From NCBI GenBank assembly GCA_018304045.1, contig JAGVWZ010000012.1, positions 1 to 53,388 on the forward strand: a DNA stretch of 53,388 bases. The letters run 5' to 3'. The DNA is from Candidatus Pacearchaeota archaeon (lineage in GTDB: Archaea > Nanobdellota > Nanobdellia > Pacearchaeales > GW2011-AR1). The notes under the pieces are model-generated. The model searched no databases and was not told the origin of the DNA. It saw nothing but the letters and a program-made list of their open reading frames with translations. A program made the position numbers and the translations under genes. Shown here in pieces: positions 1 through 8,463 of the stretch (positions are counted from its first letter, which is position 1; each line of letters opens with the position of its first letter).

Positions 1-139
1 GGCAGATGTTCCTAGAAAGTATTTGGGAAAGAGAGTTTATGTGATAATTACAAAAAAGAAAATTAAAATGTAAAGCTTAACTTAATGACATTGGGCATGC
101 TACCTAAAACTTTAAAAAAGACTTTTTCTAAAAAATTAG

Positions 140-547
140 ATGAGAGGAATAACTCAAAGTCAACTTCAAGAAATTGCAAAAAATACTATAAGATTTTTAG
201 ACCAATATAGAATTTTTAGTCTTGATGATTTGGTAAAAAATAAATGGTTAAAATGCGTTATACCCCCTGAAGATTTTATTACTATTACTCCTATTCCTAG
301 TCTGATTTATGCAAGAAACAGAAAATTAGTTTTATGTGCACCTTGTATCTTACAATCAGAGGAATCGAGAATTATGTTTAATGCAGATGCAAATCCGCAA
401 GGATATGAGGTGGGCTGTTTTTTTGAAGACAGGACCATAATTCAGAGGAAAATAATTCCGGGTGTAAACTTTCAAGATATAAGGGATGAATTACAGAGAT
501 TAACTCAAACGAATTATTATTCTCCTGTTCCTTTTACAGGAGTTTAG
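140..547 (+). CDS. hypothetical protein
   Basis: 135-aa ORF from the track; no family recognised. Confidence 0.6.
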   Translation: MRGITQSQLQEIAKNTIRFLDQYRIFSLDDLVKNKWLKCVIPPEDFITITPIPSLIYARNRKLVLCAPCILQSEESRIMFNADANPQGYEVGCFFEDRTIIQRKIIPGVNFQDIRDELQRLTQTNYYSPVPFTGV

Positions 548-588
548 TAAGATTTAAAAATCATTTCTTAATGATTTCTTAGATTAAC

Positions 589-993
589 ATGGTAATAAGA
601 TTAGTAGCATTAGATATTTATGGAACTGTCTTAGCAACAGATGACCATAATAGTTCGTTTCCTCCAAGAAGAGGGCTTGAATGTTTTTTTGATGTATGTG
701 ATGTTAGAGGAATAAAAGTTGTTACAAGTTCTGATTGTTATACAGCTAATGTAATGGCTGAACTTGCTCATTGTTTTGGAAAATATCCTGACAGAAGAAT
801 GAGCTTGCAAAGGTTTGCTGGATTTTTTCAATTAGATGAAGTTCCTGTTAAAGATTTTTCAAGAATTATTGCCAAATCGCAGGGAATTGTCGGCTCTCTT
901 ATTCTTCCTTCAGAACTTCTTGTTATTGGAGATTCTGATAAAGATATTGACGGAGCATTAAAACATGGTTGTTGTTCTGTAAGGTGTCCTTAG
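589..993 (+). CDS. HAD-superfamily hydrolase-like protein
   Basis: N-terminal LDIYGT motif and C-terminal VIGDSDKDIDGALKHG typical of HAD motif IV; reading frame continues 21 codons past an in-frame TAG. Confidence 0.65.
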   Translation: MVIRLVALDIYGTVLATDDHNSSFPPRRGLECFFDVCDVRGIKVVTSSDCYTANVMAELAHCFGKYPDRRMSLQRFAGFFQLDEVPVKDFSRIIAKSQGIVGSLILPSELLVIGDSDKDIDGALKHGCCSVRCP

Positions 994-1111
994 TATAGGG
1001 TGGATGGTGAAAGAGATTGGGATTTTGATAGAATAAATCTAGATTCTATTGAATAAATTTAGTATTCTTCTATACAATAATGCTTAAATAATTATTATTT
1101 AACTAATAAAT

Positions 1112-1513
1112 ATGGCAAAAGCATGGGTTTGGGTTTTGGTTGGAGTTTTTGCAGTAATTGCTCTAGTCTGGATTAGTGATTATTGGTATAACTATTACAC
1201 AACTGGAACTTGTAGGGATGACCATGGAAATGCATATCCCTGTGGAAAGTCCTATAGATATTCTGATAACTATGATTACAATTATCTAAGTTATTCTTAC
1301 TATGATAGTTATGGAAACAGAGTTGTTGTAAACAAAGAGCATAATTTTGATGATTACTATGATTGCTATCATGCAAATATTCCTGATTCAAGATATGGGC
1401 AATTATTAAGAGAAGATTATGGAATAAGATGTTGGGGTTATGAGGTTTTGAATGATAATCCTATTACTTATTATTCTAATTCTGAAAAAGCCCCTATTAT
1501 TTACGTAAAGTAA
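1112..1513 (+). CDS. Tyr-rich protein with N-terminal TM helix
   Basis: N-terminal hydrophobic segment WVWVLVGVFAVIALVWI, then Tyr/Asp/Asn-rich domain. Confidence 0.6.
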   Translation: MAKAWVWVLVGVFAVIALVWISDYWYNYYTTGTCRDDHGNAYPCGKSYRYSDNYDYNYLSYSYYDSYGNRVVVNKEHNFDDYYDCYHANIPDSRYGQLLREDYGIRCWGYEVLNDNPITYYSNSEKAPIIYVK

Positions 1514-1712
1514 TTTAAAACTAGATATCTAACTAATAATTTTTACATTTGCATTTTGTTTTTAATTACTAGAACTATTATTATCCTTTAGCCTGTAACA
1601 TTAACAATAAAATATTCTTGAGAAATTTTTAAAGTAATAATTTGTATTTATTTTTCTAAACAAAAACAAAACCTATTTAAATTAGAATTAGTTTGTTTAA
1701 CTAATTTTAGAT

Positions 1713-2477
1713 ATGAAAAAGCCTTATTTAAAAAAAGTTGGTGTATTTAATGGGTATAATGTATGGTATGTTAATGGATATTATATTCGAAATAATCTTG
1801 ATAAAGAGTTCACTAATTTTGGCAGTAATAGATATTTTCATTTTATTCCAAAACATGAATTATGGATCGATTATGAAAATGGGAAAAAAGAAGCTAGATT
1901 TTTTATTGATAATTTTTTAATGATACAAAAAGAATTGAAAAATGGACATTCGTACAATGATGCTGTAAACATTGCAAATAGGCATGAAGGTGCTGAAAGA
2001 AGTAAGTCTAAACATATTATAAAATTAAAGAAAATAAAAAATAAAGAAAAATTAGTGAAAAAAGTACATATGAAAAGAATTTTCTCTAAATATACAAAAA
2101 ATATTAAAATATGGATTGTGAGGGGAGACTTAGTAAGAAGTTTGTTTTACATTGATTTTACAGAAGGAGGTCATGATAAGGTTTATCATTTTGTTCCTAA
2201 ACATGAAATTTGGATTGATGATGAGGTGTATAAAAAAGAAATTCCATATGTTTTGATACATGAACTTCATGAGAGATTCTTAATGGGAGAAGGCTGGGAA
2301 TATGATTCAGGTGGTGTTGGTGTATTTTCAAGAAAACCTAAGAAAGGAACAAAATCTGCTCATTTTGAAGCTGAAAAACTAGAAGCATTTTGCAGAGAAC
2401 ATCCAAAACAAGTCAAGACCTTGCTTATTAAAGCTATAAAAAATAATGATAAACAAGCTGAAAATGATCTGAAGTAG
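1713..2477 (+). CDS. hypothetical protein with internal duplication (HF[IV]PKHE[LI]WID repeated)
   Basis: 254-aa ORF; HFIPKHELWID and HFVPKHEIWID in two halves; second half followed by HELHERFLM. Confidence 0.7.
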   Translation: MKKPYLKKVGVFNGYNVWYVNGYYIRNNLDKEFTNFGSNRYFHFIPKHELWIDYENGKKEARFFIDNFLMIQKELKNGHSYNDAVNIANRHEGAERSKSKHIIKLKKIKNKEKLVKKVHMKRIFSKYTKNIKIWIVRGDLVRSLFYIDFTEGGHDKVYHFVPKHEIWIDDEVYKKEIPYVLIHELHERFLMGEGWEYDSGGVGVFSRKPKKGTKSAHFEAEKLEAFCREHPKQVKTLLIKAIKNNDKQAENDLK

Positions 2478-2695
2478 ATTTTCATTAGTAATGTAAAAAT
2501 ATCTTTAGAAGCTTATAAAAAATAATCTTTGCCTATATTCTTACATATTTTCATAGTTAAGTTAAAACTATTTGCCCATTTAGAATAAGCACACCATCCT
2601 TGCAAACTTTCTGAAAGTTGATTCATACTAATATCTCCTTTGTTGTATTGATTTATCTTTAAAATTACCTTTCTAATATTCCTCTTTCTTAATAA

Positions 2696-3462
2696 GAAGT
2701 GCTTCAAAGTGAAGACCTTACTAAAAAAGAGATAAATTTTTAACCAATGATTTATTTGAGATGTTATGAAAAGTAAAGAAGTAAAAAACATTGATTTTTG
2801 GGAAAGATTGTTAAGTGAACTTCCAGAGTCGTATAAAGAATGGTTTAAAGAAGAGAGAAAATTTCTTCACGACATCTAACAAGAAACTCTAAGGTGCTAG
2901 AGGTGGGATGTGGAGATGGTAGAAGTATAAAAGATATAATTGATATAACTCAAAATATTACTGCAATAGACCACGACCAAAAGGCAGTAAATGATGCTAT
3001 TGATAATTTTAAGGAATATCCAAATATAAAAATAATTTTGGGAGATGCAAGAGAATTACTTTTTAAAGATAAAAACTTCGACTTTGTTTTGTGTCTTACA
3101 ACTTTTGCAAATTTTGGAGATAACAAATTCAAGGCATTGGGGGAAATGAAAAGAGTGCTAAAAAATAGAGGAAAAATAATAATTAGTGTTTTTTCAGAAG
3201 ACGCTTTTGAAGAAAGGATGAAGGTTTATAAAAAACTTGGAAGCCCTATAAAAGAGATAATTGATAACAAAAAAGTTATATTTAATGAAAGTCTTGGAGA
3301 CAATGTTTCTGAGCAGTTCTCAGAGAATGAATTAATTAAAATATTTAATAAAATTAATCTTAATGTGGAAATAATAGAGAAGTCAGGAATCGGTTATATG
3401 TGTTTATTATCCAAAATTAAGAGTCCTTAGTAAGGTCTACGAAATGAATACCTTCTTAATAA
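2696..3462. mobile_element. cassette-like insertion 1 in DGR RT (methyltransferase cargo)
   Basis: bounded by gaagaccttactaa (2711-2724) and ttagtaaggtct (3427-3438) inverted arms and by CTTCTTAATAA cores at 2685-2695 (ttTCTTAATAA variant) and 3452-3462. Confidence 0.6.
2766..3430 (+). pseudogene. class I SAM-dependent methyltransferase, frameshifted near 2876
   Basis: VLEVGCGDGRS motif I and LGDARELLFKDKNFDFVLCL; MKSKEVKNIDFWERLLSELPESYKEWFKEERKFLHD lies in another frame directly upstream. Confidence 0.65.
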
Positions 3463-3974
3463 GAAAGACTTCAATGTGAAGACCTTACTAAGTTTGTTTA
3501 AAAGATTTTAATAAAGTATAATGTTCTGCAGTGTATTGTGGCAGGTTTCTGTTTTCAGGTATTAGAGTCTGTGTAACAATCCTGTAATTACCAATAATTG
3601 CTGTATTTGGAAACATAGCTTCAACTGCCCCACTTCTTTCTTCCTGTTTACTAGAATAAGCAACTCTCTCTCCATTTAATTCATAGCCAACATCTCCCCT
3701 AAAATCAATAGGTATAGTCTCCCCACTATCAGTTAATAGATGTAAGGTGCTTATATCTTTTCTAATAGCTACAGGTTGCCCAGAAGGCATTTCTGTTAAA
3801 ATAGTGGATGTCCTCTTAAAAAGTATCTTTAATAATCCTTTAGCACTAGATTCTTTGGGTATTTCTTGTTCTCCCATTTTAACATAATTAAAATAAGATT
3901 TTTAAAGATTCATATATTGCAATATATCTTTATTAAATTTAGTAAGGTCTTCAAAAAGGATACCTTCTTAATAA
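3463..3974. mobile_element. cassette-like insertion 2 in DGR RT (129-aa ORF cargo)
   Basis: arms gaagaccttactaa (3478-3491) and ttagtaaggtcttc (3939-3952), a perfect 14-bp inverted repeat; core ccttcttaataa at 3963-3974. Confidence 0.6.
3488..3877 (-). CDS. hypothetical protein, cassette 2 cargo
   Basis: 129-aa ORF. Confidence 0.55.
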   Translation of the reverse strand: MGEQEIPKESSAKGLLKILFKRTSTILTEMPSGQPVAIRKDISTLHLLTDSGETIPIDFRGDVGYELNGERVAYSSKQEERSGAVEAMFPNTAIIGNYRIVTQTLIPENRNLPQYTAEHYTLLKSFKQT

Positions 3975-4867
3975 TCTAAAGTGATAAAAATTCCTGAAAC
4001 CAACAAAATCTATTCCTCTTGAAAGAGGAATTACTCTAGATTTATCTGGATGAAGCTCTAATTTTAATTCATTTATCAAAAAGAGGTTGATTTGGGTTTT
4101 CCAAGTTTCAAGTTGCTCTCTTGATTGATGCAAAATAACAAAATCGTCAACATATCTTATATAATATTTTGCTTTTAATTTATGTTTTACAAAATAATCA
4201 AGTTCATTTAAATAGATATTAGCAAAAAATTGGGATGTTAAGTTTCCAAGAGGCATGCCTTTATTTTGCATAGCAAAATTGGGGGGGGGGGCAAACTAAT
4301 TTTGGAGGTATTTTCTAAAATCTTTTCAATCAACAAAATAACTTTTTCATCTTTAATTTTCTTTTTGATAATGCTTAAAAGAATTTTATGATTAACTTCT
4401 TCAAAATAATGTTTTATATCTGCTTTAATACAGAATGCCTCTGATTTCAAATTATTGGTAACTTTTCTTTTGAATTCATCAAATCTCTTTATTGCAAATA
4501 AATTGCCCTTGCCCTTTCGATTTGCACAGGAATCATAGATAAATGTTTTATCAAAAATAGGTTCAATTATTCTTATTAAAGCATGATGAATAACTCTATC
4601 TCTAAAAGCGGATTTGTTTATTTTTCTTGTTTTTGGGTCTCTTAGTATAAATGTTATTAATGGTTTTGGTTGATAAATCTGTTTAGTCAATTCATTTTGC
4701 AGTTGAAATAAATTTTTGATTGTATCTTTTTCAAATTCTATGACATAAGGTTTCTTTGTTTTATGTTTTCTTGCTTTTCTCCAAGCAAGAAGTAAATTAG
4801 AGAGGTTATAAACTTGTGAATATAATTCTTTCTCTTCCATAAAATATAAATCCTAACCATTTCTGAG

Positions 4868-4958
4868 CTATTCTGCCGTTGTCATTGGAATTAGCCAAGT
4901 CATCATCATTAGCATTCCAGTTGCCATTCCTGTTAAGGTAAGCCCTGAACAACTTATA
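4868..4958 (-). repeat. DGR template repeat (TR)
   Basis: coding strand reads LFRAYLNRNGNWNANDDDLANSNDNGRIA with dense AAC/AAT codons; aligns ungapped to 5243-5333 with differences only at A. Confidence 0.93.
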
Positions 4959-5120
4959 GCCAATTTATCTATTCCCAAAAATTAATTTGGTCACTGAAAA
5001 TCCTCGCAAGTATTTTCTGTATTTCATGGCATAATAAATTTTAATAATGCACTAATAAATTGACATGTAGCCCAGCCATTTATGGCTAGGAATTTAATAA
5101 AGAAAAATATCTATATATAT

Positions 5121-5915
5121 TTATGCTCTAAGTCTGGCTATAAGATCGGCTCTTTCTTTTTGTTGTCTAGTTAAAAGTTCTGTTGCTTGTCTTTGTAATT
5201 CTTCAAAATTTTTTTGCGCAGCTTCGCCAGTTGTTTCAACCACTACCCTGCCGAGGTCACTGGAATCAGCCAAGTCAACATCACCAGCATCCCAGACGCC
5301 ACCCCTGTAAAGGCAAGCCCCGAACAACCCATTATTTGATGGTGAATAATTCCAATTGAAATCTTGAGTGTTTAAAACCTGGGATTTAGCTAAATCTCTT
5401 CCTTGTTCTGATAATACTAAGACTAATCCGCTTGGAGACTTTTCATCAACCATATAAGTTAAGGCACTATAGGGTATAAGTTTTGGGCTTGTTAAATCCA
5501 TTCCTATGCCTTGTAAATTTTCTGCTAATGCTTTCGCTTGTACAGGATTAACTTGATAACCTTGTTCCCCAACAAGATTTAATCCAAAATCAACATAAAA
5601 ACCAGACATAAAACTAGGATTATTTTCTTTTGCAACTTGCAATCTTGGTATTGCAACAAGAACTTTTCCTTCTGGAAGAATTTCATTTAAAATAACTAAT
5701 CTATATGGGCTTGATTGTGCTAATCTTCCATCTCTTTCTTCAAATGAACCTAAAGTTTGCTTAACTCTTTCCATTAATCCTTCATCCGGAATAGTTCCTA
5801 AAATACTTTTAACTTTTTCAGAATATAATTGAGGATAATTTCCTGATTCTAAAGCTACACACATTGGAACTTCTTCAGATCTTATTGCAACTGCTGAATA
5901 ACTTGGTTTTGCCAT
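5121..5915 (-). CDS. DGR target protein, C-type-lectin-like VR domain plus ~30-aa charged C-terminal tail
   Basis: 264-aa ORF containing VR; GLFGACLYRGGVWDAGDVDLADSSDLGR resembles CLec-fold DGR targets. Confidence 0.85.
   Translation of the reverse strand: MAKPSYSAVAIRSEEVPMCVALESGNYPQLYSEKVKSILGTIPDEGLMERVKQTLGSFEERDGRLAQSSPYRLVILNEILPEGKVLVAIPRLQVAKENNPSFMSGFYVDFGLNLVGEQGYQVNPVQAKALAENLQGIGMDLTSPKLIPYSALTYMVDEKSPSGLVLVLSEQGRDLAKSQVLNTQDFNWNYSPSNNGLFGACLYRGGVWDAGDVDLADSSDLGRVVVETTGEAAQKNFEELQRQATELLTRQQKERADLIARLRA
5243..5333 (-). repeat. DGR variable repeat (VR) within the target gene
   Basis: encodes LFGACLYRGGVWDAGDVDLADSSDLGRVV; 19 hand-counted substitutions versus TR, all at TR adenines. 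Confidence 0.93.
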
Positions 5916-6015
5916 ATTATTTATATTATTCCTTTGTTTTTAAACCTTTCTATAGTTATATAACTATCTAGTGATAACAAAATAATCTTAAATAGTAGTT
6001 GTTTCTTTATTTATT

Positions 6016-6534
6016 ATGAAAAATAAGATATTAATTTTATTTTTTGTATTTTTATTAATTGGCATTAATTTTGTTTCTGCTGCATTTTATGGAGGATATA
6101 AAGGATCAAATTCTAATTATGTAAATTCTGGTTCTGCACCAATTTATAATCTAAGGTATCAGGGTGCTTCAAATGAACCATCTACATCCTATTATTCTGG
6201 CTATTGGAATGGTAACTCCGGAAGCAGTAGCTCAAGTTCTTCAAGTGCTTCGAGTAGTGCAAAAACATTTAATGGACCCTATACACAAGTTCATTCACAA
6301 AATACAGCTTCTTATCCAAGGCCGGTTTCAACACCTACACCTAGTTCAAATAATTTCCAAGGTGGAAATGGATATTCTGGTTATGGTGGATATTATGGAT
6401 ATGGTAGTTATGGTTATTCTAGTGGGTATTATGGTGGTTATGGGTATGGTTATAATTATTATTCTCCTACATATTATGGATATTCTTCCTATGATTATTA
6501 CAGTGATTATTATCCTGCTTATTATTGGTATTAA
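6016..6534 (+). CDS. secreted low-complexity Ser/Gly/Tyr-rich protein
   Basis: signal peptide ILILFFVFLLIGINFVSA; YGGYGYGYNYY repeats. Confidence 0.7.
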   Translation: MKNKILILFFVFLLIGINFVSAAFYGGYKGSNSNYVNSGSAPIYNLRYQGASNEPSTSYYSGYWNGNSGSSSSSSSSASSSAKTFNGPYTQVHSQNTASYPRPVSTPTPSSNNFQGGNGYSGYGGYYGYGSYGYSSGYYGGYGYGYNYYSPTYYGYSSYDYYSDYYPAYYWY

Positions 6535-6596
6535 CTTATCTTAGATATATTTTATAATATAATTTTGTTTTTAAAGCAACATTTATTTTATTATGA

Positions 6597-7811
6597 ATGG
6601 TACATTTAGTTGGAGTTCATCATGCAGGGTTTAATTCTTTATTTGGAATTCCGGAATTAACTGTTAATCAATTTGGACTTATTCCAGGAGATGATTTTTT
6701 AACTTTTTTGTCTGATTTTCCTGATGGAACAAAAGTTGGATTAGAAACATTTACAACAGGAGATTTTGAAACGGTTCAAGATCACCTTGCTTCATTGAGG
6801 CTTGATGGAAGATATCCTTCTGAACATAATAAATATTGGGATGCTTTAAAATCAGTATGCGGGAAATTTAGATTTCCCTATGAATGTTTAGAAGATACTA
6901 GACTCTGGTATAAATACAATCAACTAATGGTTAATTTTACTAGATTAAATGAAGTTATTCATGAAAGAGTTTTATTTCAAGAGGAAGGTGAAAGTGATTT
7001 TCATTATAATGTTAAGTTGGCAAAGTGCAATGAATTAAGACATAGAAGTCAACTTAAGGTAAAACAGGTTCATGAGTTAGATAGAGATAAAAGATTATTA
7101 GAAAGAATTGCTGAAGCAAAAGTAGATATTGCTATTGTTGGAGATGGGCATGCTGCTGTATGGTATGCAGAAAAAGATAGAGTAAAAAGAGAATTTGGAA
7201 TTGATTTGGAAAGTTATTCAACTGAATTAATGACTCCAACAGGATATCCTGGACAATATGTTATGGAATTTACTCAAAATGCTACACCTAATGATCAAAC
7301 TGTTTTCTATAATAATATTTTATTAAGATCCTTAAGACTAGTTAGTGGAGAAAGATTGATTTATGGAAGAAAACCTGACTTTGTTGGGACATGGAGAAAT
7401 GTTATGCCTTCTGAAGGTTATTTTGAAGTTTTTTCAAATGGAAATGGATTTTCAGGAGAGATTTCTGATTGTATTGGAGATGCTGTGTTTGAAGGTGAAG
7501 TAAATGATCAAGGAGTCAGATTTATAAAAAAATATACTCGTGCAAACCAAACCTTAACAAAACCAATAGAATATAGAGGAATGAAAGTTGATGGTGGATA
7601 TTGTGGATATTATGGGGTTAAAGGTTGTGGAGGCGGATTATTTTTTATGAGGGCAGGAGAAAGTGCAAAACCACTTGACCTTTCTGTTGGAATCTACAGA
7701 ACATTGGCTGATAAAAAAGAAGAATTGCATGAAATTGCAGATCAATTATTTGGAAAGAGCTCTCAAGTTGCAGAAGTTGAAACTAGAGATTCTGGAGAAT
7801 TTCCTTTTTAG
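6597..7811 (+). CDS. hypothetical protein
   Basis: 404-aa ORF; possibly TraB/erythromycin-esterase-like N-terminus (VHHAGFNS, GLETF, IAIVGDGHA). Confidence 0.6.
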   Translation: MVHLVGVHHAGFNSLFGIPELTVNQFGLIPGDDFLTFLSDFPDGTKVGLETFTTGDFETVQDHLASLRLDGRYPSEHNKYWDALKSVCGKFRFPYECLEDTRLWYKYNQLMVNFTRLNEVIHERVLFQEEGESDFHYNVKLAKCNELRHRSQLKVKQVHELDRDKRLLERIAEAKVDIAIVGDGHAAVWYAEKDRVKREFGIDLESYSTELMTPTGYPGQYVMEFTQNATPNDQTVFYNNILLRSLRLVSGERLIYGRKPDFVGTWRNVMPSEGYFEVFSNGNGFSGEISDCIGDAVFEGEVNDQGVRFIKKYTRANQTLTKPIEYRGMKVDGGYCGYYGVKGCGGGLFFMRAGESAKPLDLSVGIYRTLADKKEELHEIADQLFGKSSQVAEVETRDSGEFPF

Positions 7812-7902
7812 AAATTATTATTCCGAAAACTATTTAAGGTTTAAATATCTAATATAATTATATACGCTCACCATTGCGTAAGCAATGGGTGGGCACTTTA
7901 TA

Positions 7903-8385
7903 ATGAAAAGAGTTTCCATATTTATTGATGGTAATAATTTTTATCATGGATTAAAATACATTTACAAAGATTCAAAGAAATTTATGGACTTTAATTTTGA
8001 AAAATTCTGTAACTTTTTAGTTGAGGATAATCAGATAATAAATATCTTTTATTATAATGCTTGCCTAGATAAAAATGAAAATAAGGGCAAATATAATAGT
8101 CAACAAAAATTCTTTGAAAAATTAAGAAAAATTCCTAAATTTAATCTAATTTTATGTAAACTTTTGAAAAGAAAGATTAAAGGTAAAAATGAATATTATT
8201 ATGTCTTTAAAGAAGATGATATTCATATGGCTGTAGATATGGTTGAAGGTGCTTGTGAAAATAAATTTGAGATTGCTATGTTAGTTTCAGGGGATGGTGA
8301 TTTTGTTCCAGCAGTTAAATCTACTCAAAAACATAATAAATATGTAGAAAACATATACTTCAAAAAAGCTCTTCAAGAAGCCTAA
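7903..8385 (+). CDS. NYN-domain (LabA/DUF88-type) protein, likely frameshifted at the C-terminus
   Basis: MKRVSIFIDGNNFYHGLK, DIHMAVDMVEGA and LVSGDGDFVPAVK motifs; SSRSLKLICNESIELTKEILDKLF continues in another frame. Confidence 0.75.
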   Translation: MKRVSIFIDGNNFYHGLKYIYKDSKKFMDFNFEKFCNFLVEDNQIINIFYYNACLDKNENKGKYNSQQKFFEKLRKIPKFNLILCKLLKRKIKGKNEYYYVFKEDDIHMAVDMVEGACENKFEIAMLVSGDGDFVPAVKSTQKHNKYVENIYFKKALQEA

Positions 8386-8463
8386 AACTAATTTGCAATG
8401 AATCTATTGAATTAACAAAGGAAATTTTAGATAAGTTATTTTAATAGAATAATTTAGCAATAA

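Larger units (their letters stand above)
2513..4840 (-). pseudogene. DGR-type reverse transcriptase, interrupted (N-terminal part 4238-4840, palm with YVDD 3951-4271, C-terminal part 2513-~2695)
   Basis: MPLGNLTSQFFANIYLNELDYFVKH and YIRYVDDFVIL motifs typical of DGR RTs; frameshift at C11 tract; C-terminus LLRKRNIRK...GWCAYSKWANSF displaced by ~1.28 kb insertion. Confidence 0.85.

Noticed and set aside
3427-3491. Integron attC site
   Set aside because: No GTTRRRY/RYYYAAC boxes recognised and the cassette boundary is in the centre of the palindrome, not at one end; no integron integrase in the window.
3951-4840. Group II intron or retron reverse transcriptase
   Set aside because: GNLTSQFFANIYLNELD motif, adjacent TR and adenine-biased VR identify a DGR; no intron RNA domains seen.
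6164-6544. Alternative-frame ORF over the Gly/Tyr-rich secreted protein
   Set aside because: Low-complexity Met/Val/Ile string is a frame artefact of the GGT/TAT repeat composition.
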